Source: Deltaproteobacteria bacterium (GTDB lineage: Bacteria; Desulfobacterota; Binatia; UTPRO1). Taken from it: a stretch of 64,000 nucleotides of DNA. The translations under genes and the position numbers were made by a program. This document shows, piece by piece, positions 1-9,005 of this stretch. Location: NCBI GenBank assembly GCA_020852955.1, contig JADYZW010000029.1, positions 1 to 64,000 on the forward strand. Reading direction: 5' to 3'. A model generated the notes under the pieces. That model was not told the DNA's origin. It was given only the letters and a program-made list of their open reading frames with translations, and ran no database searches. Positions within the stretch are counted from its first letter, which is position 1. Every line of letters starts with the position of its first letter.

Positions 1-621
1 GAGCGGACTGCACGTCGTGACCGGCGGTGCGACGATCGCGCGCCGGCCGTGCGCGAATGCATCCAGGAGCGTCGCGACCGCCGGTGCGTCGCCGGTGCCG
101 GCGAGGCAATCCCCCTTGCGCTCGGCCCTCGCGAACGCCGCGAGGAAGCCGCGCTCGACCTTCGTGCTGCACTTCGGGTCGACGGCGGCACCCCGTCCTT
201 TCTTCACGGCGGCCGCTTGGCACCCGAGGCGGGCGGCCGCTCGCTTGCCGGCGGCCTTGAGCCTGAGCGCGGTGCACGCGCTCGGGCCGGGTCCGCCGAG
301 CCGAGTCGCGACGTCGGCGACGAGCCCCGTGACGCTCGCCGCGAACGTCTCGACGTCCCCGGTGGTCGTACAGTCGCCGGTTGTCTCGGCTTTGGCGAAG
401 GCGGCGGGCAGCTTGACCACCGCGGCGGCGACACAACCGGCGGCGAGGGGCTTGCCTTTGCCGACGGCTTTGGCGTGACACGCGAGCTCCGTGGCCGTCC
501 GCTTTCCCGTCGCGAGGAGCTTAGCGGCATTGCACTTCGAGGCCTCGGCCGGTGCCGCCGCGCAGGTCCACGCGAGGAGAAAGAGGCTGAGGCCGGAGCG
601 AAGATGCGGTCGATGTCTCAT
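1..621 (-). CDS. Secreted cysteine-rich repeat protein, 3' end outside window
   Basis: The reading frame opens with ATG at 621 and runs 207 codons to the window edge with no stop, so the C-terminus is missing. Residues 1-28 look like a signal peptide (basic start, then a Leu/Ala core ending APAEA). The mature part holds two copies of a unit of about 80 residues (30-108 and 116-196). Each copy begins with Cys and a GKR motif, has a second Cys in LxCxA, then FA+AE, G-D-C and G-D. The same unit recurs in the protein at 42276-42923. Codon use strongly favours G/C at third positions, which supports this frame over the overlapping alternatives on both strands. I know no function for this family; an extracellular or periplasmic location is inferred from the signal peptide and cysteines. 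Confidence 0.72.
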   Translation of the reverse strand, partial: MRHRPHLRSGLSLFLLAWTCAAAPAEASKCNAAKLLATGKRTATELACHAKAVGKGKPLAAGCVAAAVVKLPAAFAKAETTGDCTTTGDVETFAASVTGLVADVATRLGGPGPSACTALRLKAAGKRAAARLGCQAAAVKKGRGAAVDPKCSTKVERGFLAAFARAERKGDCLAGTGDAPAVATLLDAFAHGRRAIVAPPVTTCSPL

Positions 622-708
622 GGAAGGTCGGCGTTCACGGCCGCTGAACGGATGTTCATCGGCCACCGCGATGGCATCCCGCCGCGGTCGCCGTTACCCT
701 CCGGCGCG

Positions 709-1068
709 ATGGCGACCCGCCGCCCTTCGGCCGCGCTGCCGGCGCGCGTCGAGCCGCAGCTCGCCACGCGCGTGCGGGCGCCTGCGGACTCGGACGACTG
801 GCTGCACGAGATCAAGTTCGACGGCTACCGCATCGGCGCGCGGGTCGTGGACCGCGCGGTCACGCTCTTCACGCGTGCCGGCAACGACTGGACGACGACC
901 CAGGATCGCCTGCAGCGTGACCCACTCGCACGTCCCACCACCCCCTCGCACTTCACGACGCTGCTCCAGCGCCTGACGGGCATCGACGTTACCCGCTGCC
1001 CACGGTGCGACCGCTCGACCCTCGATCGCCGCCTGCTTGCTCCCTACGCCGGGCGACCCCCACCGTGA
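709..1068 (+). pseudogene. Chimeric remnant: DNA ligase D fragment joined to IS91-type transposase C-terminus
   Basis: This 119-codon frame is a patchwork. Residues about 12-62 match the N-terminus of an ATP-dependent DNA ligase (LigD type), including motif EIKFDGYR with the adenylated lysine at residue 36 and the following LFTRAGNDWT. After residue about 80 the sequence changes to the zinc-like C-terminal tail of IS91/IS801-type transposases (LLQRLTGIDV, then CPRC). Neither part is complete: a ligase adenylation domain needs about 200 residues and the transposase about 400. The frame is open, so a short fusion peptide could be made, but I read this as a scar left by an insertion element and decay. 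The transposase family is recognised from its tail motif only. Confidence 0.6.
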
Positions 1069-1183
1069 GGGCACGCGTCCCCTCTCGATCCGACCACATC
1101 GTCGACGGAGCGCCTGGGCGGGTGCTCCGTGTCGGCGTCGTCTACCCACCACGGGTCCACGCGACGACCATCGCTCCCCGGCA

Positions 1184-1294
1184 GGGCAGCTCTACGCCGG
1201 GGACGTCCTCACGGCCGAGGCCGAGGGCATCTTCATCTCGATGGACCTCGCGAAGATGCAGTCCCTCGTCGAGTCCGCGAAGAGCCGCGGCTGA
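1184..1294 (+). pseudogene. C-terminal fragment of a hotdog (PaaI/4HBT-like) thioesterase
   Basis: The last 36 codons of an open frame read like the final strand and helix of a thioesterase: GQLYAGDVLTAEAEGIFISM followed by a short charged tail and TGA. The A-E-A-x-G-[IL]-F pattern is typical of the end of PaaI-like acyl-CoA thioesterases. No N-terminal part with the catalytic Asp/Asn is present upstream, where the ligase/transposase remnant lies, so this is a broken gene. Between 1069 and 1183 I see nothing recognisable. The assignment rests on a short motif and is tentative. Confidence 0.4.
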
Positions 1295-1305
1295 CGTCGC
1301 GCCGC

Positions 1306-4300
1306 TCAGGGCAGCGAGAGCACGGGATCGAACTCGACGACGTTCTCGCTGCCGTTGGCGACGATCGCGCCGTCGCGCCGGACGAGAATCTGCACGTTGC
1401 CGCTGAAGCCGACGGGTGACGCCGGGAGGGTCTTCAATTGCCAGGTGAGCTCGACGGCCTCGCCGGCCGCGAGCGCCGGGACGGTCTGCGTGGCGTCTGA
1501 CACCAGCTCGAGCGCGTCGCCGGGGATCAACTCGGCGACGGCCGCGTCGGTCGCGCCGTCTCCCGGGTTCGCGATCACGAACGGCATCGCGAACGTCGTT
1601 CCGGCGAGAACGGCGGCCGTGTCCGGCTCGTTCCCGCCATGCACCACGAGTCCGCCCGGTATCGTGAGCTTGTCGATGACCTGGGTCGCCGCCGGGAAGA
1701 ACGCGTTGGCCTCGATGGCGCGCGTCGGCAGCAGCTTCAGCACCTTCTTCATGCCTCCCTTCACGTCGGAATCGGTCGGCGCCTCGACCCAGCCTTCCAG
1801 CAGGCTGTAGGCATCGCTCGCCGTCTGCGCGAAGCTGTTGCGGGCCTCGAGGAAGCTCAGCACCGACACTTGCGTGTCCGCGGCCACGAGCGGGAACGCG
1901 AGCGCGGCCCGGTCGTAGAGGACGTCGAGCGGCGCGAAGAGCCCGTCGTGCGCGGCGACGAGCGCGAGGCGGTCCGCGTCGTACGCCGTCGCGTCGCCCT
2001 TGCCGACCGCCTTCTGCACGCGCGCGAGGACCGCGAGGTAGGCGTCGAGCTCCGCCGTTGGCGGCGTTTTCGGGAGCTTCGGCGGCTTGAACTTCGTCGC
2101 TCGGAGCGCGACGGCACGCGGCAGGCCCTCCGGCGCCTGCGGCAGGCTCGCCAGCAAACCTCGCCGCTCTTCGTCCGGTCCGCTCCGGTGGAGCGCGGCC
2201 GCGTTGAACGCCGCCGCTTCGATCTTCACGATGTCGCCGGTACGGACGATGAGCTCGTTGACGATGCCGCCGATCACGAGCGTGTACTGGATCGGCACGG
2301 CCCACTTGCTCGCCTTCTTGATGTTGTTCATGGCGCCGAGCGCCGATCCCTTGAACCATGCCTTGGCGGCGGCGAAGCGCTTCGTGGGATCGGTCGGGGC
2401 CTTCAGGAAGACCGAGCCGACGCCGAGGACGCCGTCGGCGCCGCGGATGATCGAGATGTCGGCGAGCACGGCGGCGAACCCGGTCAGGAAGTTCTGGGTG
2501 CGCTGCGCGACGCGGTCGCTGATGGTGTCGAGAACGCCGTAGGCCTGGAACGTGTCGCCGCCGTAGACGCCGAGCTTCAGGAGGCCGGCGAGGTTGTCGG
2601 GCGACTCCTGGGTGGCCGCGATGTAGCGTTCGATGCCCGCGATGTCGATGCCGATCCGCATCACGTTGAAGATCTCTTCGAACGTGATGTCCTCGCGGAG
2701 CGCGCCCGGCAGGTACTTGTTGGCGAGCAGGTTGGCGCCGTAGCGGAGGCCCTTGGCGATGACCTCGATCCACTCCGCCTTGTCGGAGCCTTTGATGCCG
2801 AAGGCCTCGAGGATGTGGGGAAGCCCCACACCGACGCCGAACGCCATGCCGCCGATCTTGCCGGTCTTGATGGCGCGCTCCATCATCGCGGCCGAGCCCT
2901 CGAGCGGCGGCGTCGTCCGACCGCCGAGGAGACCTTTCCAGCGCGGCGTCATCTTCGGGAGAACGTTGCTGATGAACTGCGTCGTCGCCGCGAGGGCGAC
3001 GGTCTTGCCGAGCGCGTCGATCAACCTGACGGCCTCCTGCGCCCGCAGGTCGAGCTGCACCATGTACGCGCACGCGCGCACGAGCGCGTTCCAGCCGTCC
3101 TTGTCGCCGCTGCCGCGATAGAGCCCGTGGAAGTGCGCGAGCGTACCGTCGTGGTTGATGAACCCTTCGAGGGCGATCGCCGCGTCGAGGAGCTCCGTCA
3201 TCTTCGCGACGTCGTAGTGCGCGAGGTCGCCGAAGAGCGGACCCAGGTCGAAGCGCACCAGAAAGAGGTAGTCGATCCGGAAATTGTGGAGCTGCGACAG
3301 CAGCTCGGAGGCGCGGCGCACGAGCGAGAGCGGCACGTAGGCGGCGTCGAAGAGCGCCGGCACCCCTTTCGCGTCGCGCGCGAGCTCGACGCCGTCCACG
3401 AAGAGATGCTTGTCGTCGTCGAGCTTCACCGTGTGCAGGGCGCGGATCATGCGCCCCTTCTGGTCGATCGAGTTGCTCGCGGCCGAGTAGACGTCGCCGA
3501 GGGCGCGGGCCTCGATCTGGTAGTTTCCGGCCTTCCCGAGCTGAAGATTGAACTTGCCTTTCGCGTCGGTGGTCGTGGTGTCGAGCTCGGCACCGCCGCC
3601 GTCGAGCAGGCGGACCTCGACGTTCGCGAGTGGCGGCGTCGCGAGGTCCCAGCGTTTCGGGTACTGGAAGACGATGTCACGGACGACGCCGCGGAGATCG
3701 GTCGGCCGGACGAGCTCGGTCTCGAGCGTGTTCGAGCCCTGTTCCTTGGCGCCGTCGAAGTCGCCTCGCGCCTGCATCTTCGCCGTGACGCGGTCGAGAT
3801 CCTTCGGGAGCTTCTTCAGCGCGACGACCTTCACCTTGTAGGAGAGCGTCGGCGTGTGGTCGACGTCGGTGAAGGTCCAGGTGATCTTGTCGCCCGTCTG
3901 AACGCCGTTCTCCGTGATGCTGCCGGGGACGAAAGTGGTGCCGGTCGGGATCGGCGCCTCGAGGACGATTTCATCGGCCTCGGTCTTCGCCTCGACGGCG
4001 ACCCGATAGCGGATCTCGTCCTCGGGGAGTACGTGGTCCTCGCGCGGCAGGTCGGCCTCGGCGAGCACCGTGAGGTTCGACTTCAAGTAGGTGACGGTGC
4101 CGTCGCCGTCGGCGTCGGCCACCGACGCGTCGGCGAAGGTCGCGTGCGCGTGAGCCTGGAGCGGGATGAAGAGGATCGTGTCCGGCAGGAACGGCTTGAC
4201 GGTCGCGTCGAAGGCCAAGGCGGGATTGGTGCCCGAGGTGTCGGCGAGCGTCCAGGTGATCGTGTCGTCCGCGAGGACGCCGCCCTGCGTGATGCTCGAT

Positions 4301-5331
4301 TCGTCGACGAGCACGAGGTCGGGCCGGATGGTCGCGGTCACGACGAGGTCATTCGCCTTTTCCGCGGCGTCGGCGTCGAGCGTGTAGTGGACGGTCTCGC
4401 CCGAGTGGACGCCCTGCGGCTCGGGCGGGGTCGCCGTGACGGCGAGCGAGAGCTTCGACCCGACCTCGATCTCCTGCATGACCCAATCGATCGTGCCGGA
4501 CTCGCCGTAGACGTACAGCATCACGTTGAACTTGCCGGTCGCCGCATACTCGTGATCGACGACGGTGTCCGGGCCGATTTTGAAGCTCGTGTTGTCACCG
4601 AAGAAGAATTGATAGCGTTCGATGTTCCCGGTCGAGGCCGAAGCGTCGAAGCGCATAGTCTTCCCGCCGACGTTGGTCACGCGGAGGTTCGCGTGCACCT
4701 TCGGTAGCTCCGGTACCTGGACGATCGTGCTCGCGGCGGCGTGAAAGCCGTAGCTGCCCGCGCCGGGCGCGTACCCTTCGACCGTGACGCGGAACCAATG
4801 AGCCTCCGGCGAGACTGGTCGGAACAGCAGCTTGCAGGGCGGCGCGCAGATGCCGACGACGTCGCCGCCGCCGCCCGAGCCGTCGGGATTGCGGTACTCG
4901 ATGTTCGGAGAAAGCTCGAAGACACCATCACCCGGCGTCCACTCGAACGGTCCGCCACGGTTGCCGAAGTAGTTCCAGATGACGACGCTCGTGACGGGAT
5001 ACGACGTGCCGTTGCGCGTGACGGCGCCCTTGGTCGCTGCGACGTCGAGCCGGAAGAAGCCCTGTCCGTCATAGGTGGCTTGCGCCTCGGTGATCGCCAC
5101 CCCGGCGTTGCCGGGAAGGAGGCACCCGGGCGGTCCGTAGGGCGCGGGCGGGAACTGTCCGTTGTCCTGCATCATCTGCGCGGTCGTACACGCGGGCGGC
5201 GTGGCGCCGAGGTTGTGCGGCGGATTCTCCGCGAAGACGGCGGCGGCGGAAGCGAGCGTGAGCGCGACCGCGGAGCAGCAGAAAAGGAGGCGCGTACCGA
5301 GCCTGGACGACCGTGGAATCTCGATGGACAT
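1306..5331 (-). CDS. Large secreted multidomain protein (PKD, DUF11-like and CARDB-like domains)
   Basis: Starting at ATG 5331 the product has 1341 residues and a clear signal peptide (SSRLGTRLLF then an Ala-rich core ending AVFA before Glu). Domains read by eye: a PKD-like Ig domain at about 215-295, two DUF11-type 'conserved repeat' beta domains at about 297-385 and 415-500 (GGVLADDTITWT and NGVQTGDKITWT are the matching core strands), a carboxypeptidase-regulatory/SdrD-B-like domain at about 540-620, a long mostly helical region of about 550 residues with no family I recognise, and a CARDB-like beta domain near 1220-1340. It is probably exported and surface associated or extracellular. The open frame extends much further upstream, but that extension has no coding character and crosses the opposite-strand gene at 5896. 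A promoter lies just upstream. Confidence 0.8.
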   Translation of the reverse strand: MSIEIPRSSRLGTRLLFCCSAVALTLASAAAVFAENPPHNLGATPPACTTAQMMQDNGQFPPAPYGPPGCLLPGNAGVAITEAQATYDGQGFFRLDVAATKGAVTRNGTSYPVTSVVIWNYFGNRGGPFEWTPGDGVFELSPNIEYRNPDGSGGGGDVVGICAPPCKLLFRPVSPEAHWFRVTVEGYAPGAGSYGFHAAASTIVQVPELPKVHANLRVTNVGGKTMRFDASASTGNIERYQFFFGDNTSFKIGPDTVVDHEYAATGKFNVMLYVYGESGTIDWVMQEIEVGSKLSLAVTATPPEPQGVHSGETVHYTLDADAAEKANDLVVTATIRPDLVLVDESSITQGGVLADDTITWTLADTSGTNPALAFDATVKPFLPDTILFIPLQAHAHATFADASVADADGDGTVTYLKSNLTVLAEADLPREDHVLPEDEIRYRVAVEAKTEADEIVLEAPIPTGTTFVPGSITENGVQTGDKITWTFTDVDHTPTLSYKVKVVALKKLPKDLDRVTAKMQARGDFDGAKEQGSNTLETELVRPTDLRGVVRDIVFQYPKRWDLATPPLANVEVRLLDGGGAELDTTTTDAKGKFNLQLGKAGNYQIEARALGDVYSAASNSIDQKGRMIRALHTVKLDDDKHLFVDGVELARDAKGVPALFDAAYVPLSLVRRASELLSQLHNFRIDYLFLVRFDLGPLFGDLAHYDVAKMTELLDAAIALEGFINHDGTLAHFHGLYRGSGDKDGWNALVRACAYMVQLDLRAQEAVRLIDALGKTVALAATTQFISNVLPKMTPRWKGLLGGRTTPPLEGSAAMMERAIKTGKIGGMAFGVGVGLPHILEAFGIKGSDKAEWIEVIAKGLRYGANLLANKYLPGALREDITFEEIFNVMRIGIDIAGIERYIAATQESPDNLAGLLKLGVYGGDTFQAYGVLDTISDRVAQRTQNFLTGFAAVLADISIIRGADGVLGVGSVFLKAPTDPTKRFAAAKAWFKGSALGAMNNIKKASKWAVPIQYTLVIGGIVNELIVRTGDIVKIEAAAFNAAALHRSGPDEERRGLLASLPQAPEGLPRAVALRATKFKPPKLPKTPPTAELDAYLAVLARVQKAVGKGDATAYDADRLALVAAHDGLFAPLDVLYDRAALAFPLVAADTQVSVLSFLEARNSFAQTASDAYSLLEGWVEAPTDSDVKGGMKKVLKLLPTRAIEANAFFPAATQVIDKLTIPGGLVVHGGNEPDTAAVLAGTTFAMPFVIANPGDGATDAAVAELIPGDALELVSDATQTVPALAAGEAVELTWQLKTLPASPVGFSGNVQILVRRDGAIVANGSENVVEFDPVLSLP

Positions 5332-5347
5332 CGGAGCACGGGTGCGA

Positions 5348-5387
5348 AGAGGATCGTCCTCTAGCATACGCCGACGCGTGCGCTCAA
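5348..5387 (-). promoter_or_regulatory. Promoter with adjoining 15-bp palindrome for the secreted protein at 5331
   Basis: Read on the minus strand, TTGAGC (5387-5382) is followed after 18 bp by TAGAGG (5363-5358). The sequence AGAGGA-TCG-TCCTCT (5348-5362) is a perfect palindrome with a 3-bp centre that overlaps the -10 box and the expected start of transcription, so it could be an operator. The leader to ATG 5331 would be about 20 nt. An overlapping -10 candidate, TATGCT at 5368-5363, has a poorer -35. Only sequence similarity supports this. Confidence 0.38.
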
Positions 5388-5504
5388 AGAAAATGTCTCC
5401 ACCGGCAACGCCGGCGCGATGGGCGTTTCGCCGCCGGCCCTGGTGCGACGCGCATGGCGTCCGCCCTGGCGGAGGCACGCCCGAACCGGCGCGGTGGTCC
5501 GGTG

Positions 5505-5795
5505 CTACGAGGCGGGCGGCGCGAAGCTCTCGATCGCGACCCCGGCGTCGAGGTGCTCGCGGAGGATCGTCTCGAACGGGCGCTGGCCAATGACCTCGAA
5601 CTGACTCGCCTCGAGCGGGAAGCGCGTGCCGTCCTCGGTGTAGGGCGCGACCGCCGACGAACCGGCGGAGAGCACGCTCACGAGCGGTGCCACCCGCCGC
5701 GCATCGGTCGTGATGGCGCGCGCGAACCAGAGCGTCGCGATGGCCTCTGTGCCGAGGCGGACGCCCGACGCCGGGCGCGTGCGGTGGCCGGGCAC
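5505..5795 (-). pseudogene. Unidentified gene fragment
   Basis: The last 85 or so codons of this frame have the codon use of a real gene (almost every third base G or C) and encode a coherent sequence with TEAIATLWFARAITT, TRFPLEASQFEVIGQRPFE and a helical end. The upstream part loses coding character, and the frame would collide with the start of the opposite-strand gene at 5896. A GTG at 5795 could serve as a start for a 96-residue product, but no ribosome binding site precedes it. I do not recognise the family. It is either a short unknown gene or the 3' remnant of a longer one. Apart from this fragment and the promoter, I see nothing in the 564-bp gap 5332-5895. Confidence 0.35.
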
Positions 5796-5895
5796 GGGTG
5801 ACGGCGCCGGTCCATGTGGGACGCACCCCCGGCGGGCTCGCGCGCAGCCGCGCCGCTCCGTATATGGGTGGGAGAGAGAGGCATCGCATCGACCC

Positions 5896-8800
5896 ATGGG
5901 AATTCTCGACCGGCTGAAGCTCCCGCCCCGCTGGAGGCACTCCGACCCTGCCGTTCGGCTGCAGGCGATTGCCGCGCTCGACGACCCGATCGAGCTCGCG
6001 GCGTTGGCGGAGCGGGACCCCGACGTCACGGTGCGGAAAGCGGCGATCGCGAAGCTCGCCGACGTGGTGGTGCTCGGGCGCGTGGCCGCCGCGGCCGGCG
6101 ATCTGGGCGTGCGGGACGCCGCCGCCGATCGGCTGCTCGCGCTCGCGGTCGACGGCTCGAATCCCGAAGCGGCGACGGCCCTGGGACTCGTGTCGGACGC
6201 GCGGCGCGTCTCCGCGATCGCCAAGAGCGCGGCGACCGCGGCCGTTCGCGAGGCCGCGCTCGCCGGCTTGACCGACGAGCGCGCGCTCGGCGGCGTTGCC
6301 CGGCGTGCGCGCGTGGAGACCACGGCGCTGGCCGCCGCGGCCCGCCTGACGTCGGTCGAGGAGCTGCTCTCCACGGTGCTGAACAGCGAGCATCGCGACG
6401 TCGCCCTGGCCGCGCTCGATCGACTGGTGAGCATGAACCCGACCTGCGGCTCGGACGGCGCGCTCCTCGAGAGCATCGCGGCGCGCGCCCGACAGAAGGC
6501 CGTGGCGCGGCGGGCGCGGGAGATGCTGGGGGCGATCGAAGCTGCGAACGATGCGCGTCGCGTCGCGGCGGATGAGCTGCGGACGCGGGAGGCGGCGCTG
6601 TGCGTCGGCGTCGAGCGCCTGGCGCGCGGGACGGATCCCGATTCCATCGCGGCCGACGTCGCGCGCATGAGCGCGGCCTGGGACGCGCTCGCGGGCGCCG
6701 ATCCGGCCGCGACACGGCGATTCGCCGCGGGCGTCGAGGCGGCGCGCGCGCGGATGACGCAGCGTCGCGGCGAGATCGAGGCCGCCCGTGAGGCGACACG
6801 GCGGCGCGAGGAGGCGCTCGGGAGTCGCGAGGAGCTCTGTCGCCGCGCCGAGGCGGTTGCGGGCGGCGACGTCCTCGGTTCGATGGCGGCGATCGAAGCG
6901 GAGTGGGCGCGGCTTCCGCCGCTCGTCGGCTACGAGGCGGAAGGCGAGGGAATGGCGGCGCGCTTTGCGCAGGCCGCCGCCGCCTGCCGCCGACGCCTCG
7001 CGGTCGACGCCGAGATGCTGGAGGTCCGCAACGCGCTCGACTCCCTCGTCGCCGAGGGGGAAGCGCTGCGCGAGCGGGGGGACGCCACGGCCGCCGCTCG
7101 CTGGCGGGTCGTGGCGCGCGGTGCCGCCGCCCTGGTGGCGACGCTGGACGCCGCGGCGCGGCCGGCCTCCGAGGCAGCGGCCCGCCTGGCGGTCGTCGCG
7201 GAGGCCTTCGCGGCGCGGGCGGCGGCCGAGCGCGAGCGGACTGCGCATGCCAAACGGGATCGGCTGGCGGCGCTCGCGCGGCTGGCGGTGCGCGCCGAGC
7301 GCACGGCGGGGTCGGGTGCCGTCACGCTGCGCGAGGGGGAGCGCCTGCTGCGCGACATCGCCGCCGCCCTCGAGGAGGCGGGGCGGCATGGGACGACGAA
7401 GGAGGCCGGTGAGATCGTCGGGAGGCTGCGCGCGCGGCAGGAGACGCTGGCGCGTCGCGTGAGCGCGCTCCGCGACCTGGACGAGTGGCGCAGGTTCGGC
7501 AACGTCCAGCCGCAAGAAGAGCTCATCGCGACGGCGGAAGCCCTCGTCGCGTCGTTGCGGACCGAGGAAGCGGCGGGCGTCGCGACCGACGTGGCGGCGG
7601 CCGCCGCTGCCCTGCGCGAACTGCAGTCGCGATGGCGCGCCGTGGCGGACGCGCCGGCTCATGCCGCGCAACGGCTGTGGGAGCGTTTCAAGGCCGCGAC
7701 GGACGTCATCCGGAGCCGCTGCGAGGTCCATTTCGCCGACGTGCGGCGGGAGCGGAGCGCGAACCTGGCGGCCAGGACCGCCCTCGTCGAGCAGGCGGAG
7801 GCGCTCGCGGACTCGACCGACTGGAGCGCGACGGCCGCCCGGCTCAAGGCGCTGCAGAAGTCCTGGGAAGATCTTGGGCCGGCGCCGGGCGAGGCCGGTC
7901 GCGCGCTGGCGCGGCGCTTTCGCGCCGCGTGCACCGCGTTCTTCGCGCGTCGCCGCGGGATCCTCGCGTCCAAGAAGGAGGAGTGGAGCGGCAACCTCGC
8001 GCGCAAGGAAGCCTTGTGCGAGCGCGCGGAACAGCTGGCAGCCTCGACCGACTGGGACGCCGTCGCCTCGGAGCTGAAGACGCTGCAGGCCAACTGGAAG
8101 GCGATCGGACCCGTCCGCCACGACCAGGGCGAGGCGGTATGGAAGCGGTTCCGTTCGGCCGCGGACGGGTTCTTCGCGCGGTACCACGACCGACACCGGA
8201 TCGCGGCCGGGGAAAGGATCGCCGAGCACGCGGGGCTCGTGGACGCGCTCGAGGCGCTGGGCGCGCTCGCCGAGGCCCCGGCCGATCTCGCCGCGCAGGT
8301 CCAGGCGCTGCGCACGGCGCTCGCGAACGCTCCGAGCGTCGAGGGCGCCGGGATCACGGCGCTTCGCGAGCGGTGGAGGGTGGCGCTGGCGGCGCTGGTC
8401 GTGCGCTGGCCGGGCGCGTTCGAGGGCACGGACCTCGATCCCGCCGCGATTCAGGCGCGTCTGACGAGGCTGATCGCGAAGGTGGAGCGGCTCGCCACGG
8501 AAGGGGACTCCGCGCCGTCGGCGGACGACGCCGCGACCACGGCGGCGCTCGCGGCGCGGCTGCGGTCAGCGCTCGCGAACAATGCGATGGGCGTGCGCAC
8601 CGACGACACGAAGTGGCGCGCCGCCGGCGCTGCGGTCGCGGAGGCTCGCGAAGCGTGGCGGCGTCTCGCGCTCCTGCCCGACGAAGCCACGGGCGGGCTT
8701 GCCGGCAGGTTCGCGGCCGCCTGCGAACGGGTCATGGCGCAGGTGGAGCGGTGCGTCGGAGGCGCGGGTGGCGGCGCCGGCGAACGCGACGGACGCGGAC

Positions 8801-8898
8801 CGGGTGGCGGCTCCCGCCACGCCGAGCGCCGGGGGTCGCGGGGCCGCCGGCCGACGCGAGGCGCAGGCGTCGGTGCGAGTGGGGGCGAGGGCGAATAG
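5896..8898 (+). CDS. DUF349 domain protein with HEAT-like N-terminus
   Basis: A 1000-residue, Ala- and Arg-rich, mostly helical protein. The first 220 residues contain short repeated helices typical of HEAT-like solenoids (DPAVRLQAIAAL, DVTVRKAAIAKL). A long coiled-coil region follows. Residues about 575-775 carry three DUF349 units, recognisable by L-x-x-x-W-x-x-[IVL]-G-P and W-x-R-F (LQKSWEDLGPAPGE, LQANWKAIGPVRHD, VWKRFRSAADGFF). The C-terminal 60 residues are Gly/Arg-rich and disordered. DUF349 proteins are widespread and of uncertain function; no signal peptide is present, so it is probably cytoplasmic. The longer frame from 5710 lacks coding character before the ATG at 5896. It stands alone, convergent with the acyltransferase gene. 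Confidence 0.85.
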   Translation: MGILDRLKLPPRWRHSDPAVRLQAIAALDDPIELAALAERDPDVTVRKAAIAKLADVVVLGRVAAAAGDLGVRDAAADRLLALAVDGSNPEAATALGLVSDARRVSAIAKSAATAAVREAALAGLTDERALGGVARRARVETTALAAAARLTSVEELLSTVLNSEHRDVALAALDRLVSMNPTCGSDGALLESIAARARQKAVARRAREMLGAIEAANDARRVAADELRTREAALCVGVERLARGTDPDSIAADVARMSAAWDALAGADPAATRRFAAGVEAARARMTQRRGEIEAAREATRRREEALGSREELCRRAEAVAGGDVLGSMAAIEAEWARLPPLVGYEAEGEGMAARFAQAAAACRRRLAVDAEMLEVRNALDSLVAEGEALRERGDATAAARWRVVARGAAALVATLDAAARPASEAAARLAVVAEAFAARAAAERERTAHAKRDRLAALARLAVRAERTAGSGAVTLREGERLLRDIAAALEEAGRHGTTKEAGEIVGRLRARQETLARRVSALRDLDEWRRFGNVQPQEELIATAEALVASLRTEEAAGVATDVAAAAAALRELQSRWRAVADAPAHAAQRLWERFKAATDVIRSRCEVHFADVRRERSANLAARTALVEQAEALADSTDWSATAARLKALQKSWEDLGPAPGEAGRALARRFRAACTAFFARRRGILASKKEEWSGNLARKEALCERAEQLAASTDWDAVASELKTLQANWKAIGPVRHDQGEAVWKRFRSAADGFFARYHDRHRIAAGERIAEHAGLVDALEALGALAEAPADLAAQVQALRTALANAPSVEGAGITALRERWRVALAALVVRWPGAFEGTDLDPAAIQARLTRLIAKVERLATEGDSAPSADDAATTAALAARLRSALANNAMGVRTDDTKWRAAGAAVAEAREAWRRLALLPDEATGGLAGRFAAACERVMAQVERCVGGAGGGAGERDGRGPGGGSRHAERRGSRGRRPTRGAGVGASGGEGE

Positions 8899-8906
8899 GG
8901 AGCCTG

Positions 8907-8920
8907 TCCCGCAAGCGGGA
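8907..8920 (+). terminator. Short hairpin downstream of the DUF349 gene
   Basis: TCCCGCAAGCGGGA lies 8 nt after the stop codon and can fold as a 4-6 bp GC stem. There is no U-run, as is usual in such GC-rich genomes, so termination activity is a guess. Confidence 0.3.
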
Positions 8921-8932
8921 TTGGCTCTCAAT

Positions 8933-8985
8933 TGACCCCGATGTGACAGGAGTTCCCTCGCGAAACTTCCGTCACATCAGGGTCA
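8933..8985. repeat. 15-bp inverted repeat between convergent genes
   Basis: TGACCCCGATGTGAC (8933-8947) and GTCACATCAGGGTCA (8971-8985) match as inverted repeats at 14 of 15 positions, separated by 23 bp. The element lies in the 107-bp gap between two convergent genes, so it could be a bidirectional terminator. Long arms with a long loop would also fit the ends of a small non-autonomous element or a REP-like repeat. I found no second copy in the window. Confidence 0.55.
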
Positions 8986-9005
8986 AGGAGGCGGCGCGGT
9001 CGGGG

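Noticed and set aside
1639..4707. Long plus-strand frame of 1022 codons
   Set aside because: It is the antisense of the secreted protein gene, very rich in Arg, Glu and Asp with no family features; the minus strand has signal peptide and domains.
5332..8229. Upstream extension of the 1341-residue secreted protein to 2307 residues
   Set aside because: The extension has no coding character and covers the DUF349 gene on the other strand; the signal peptide begins at 5331.
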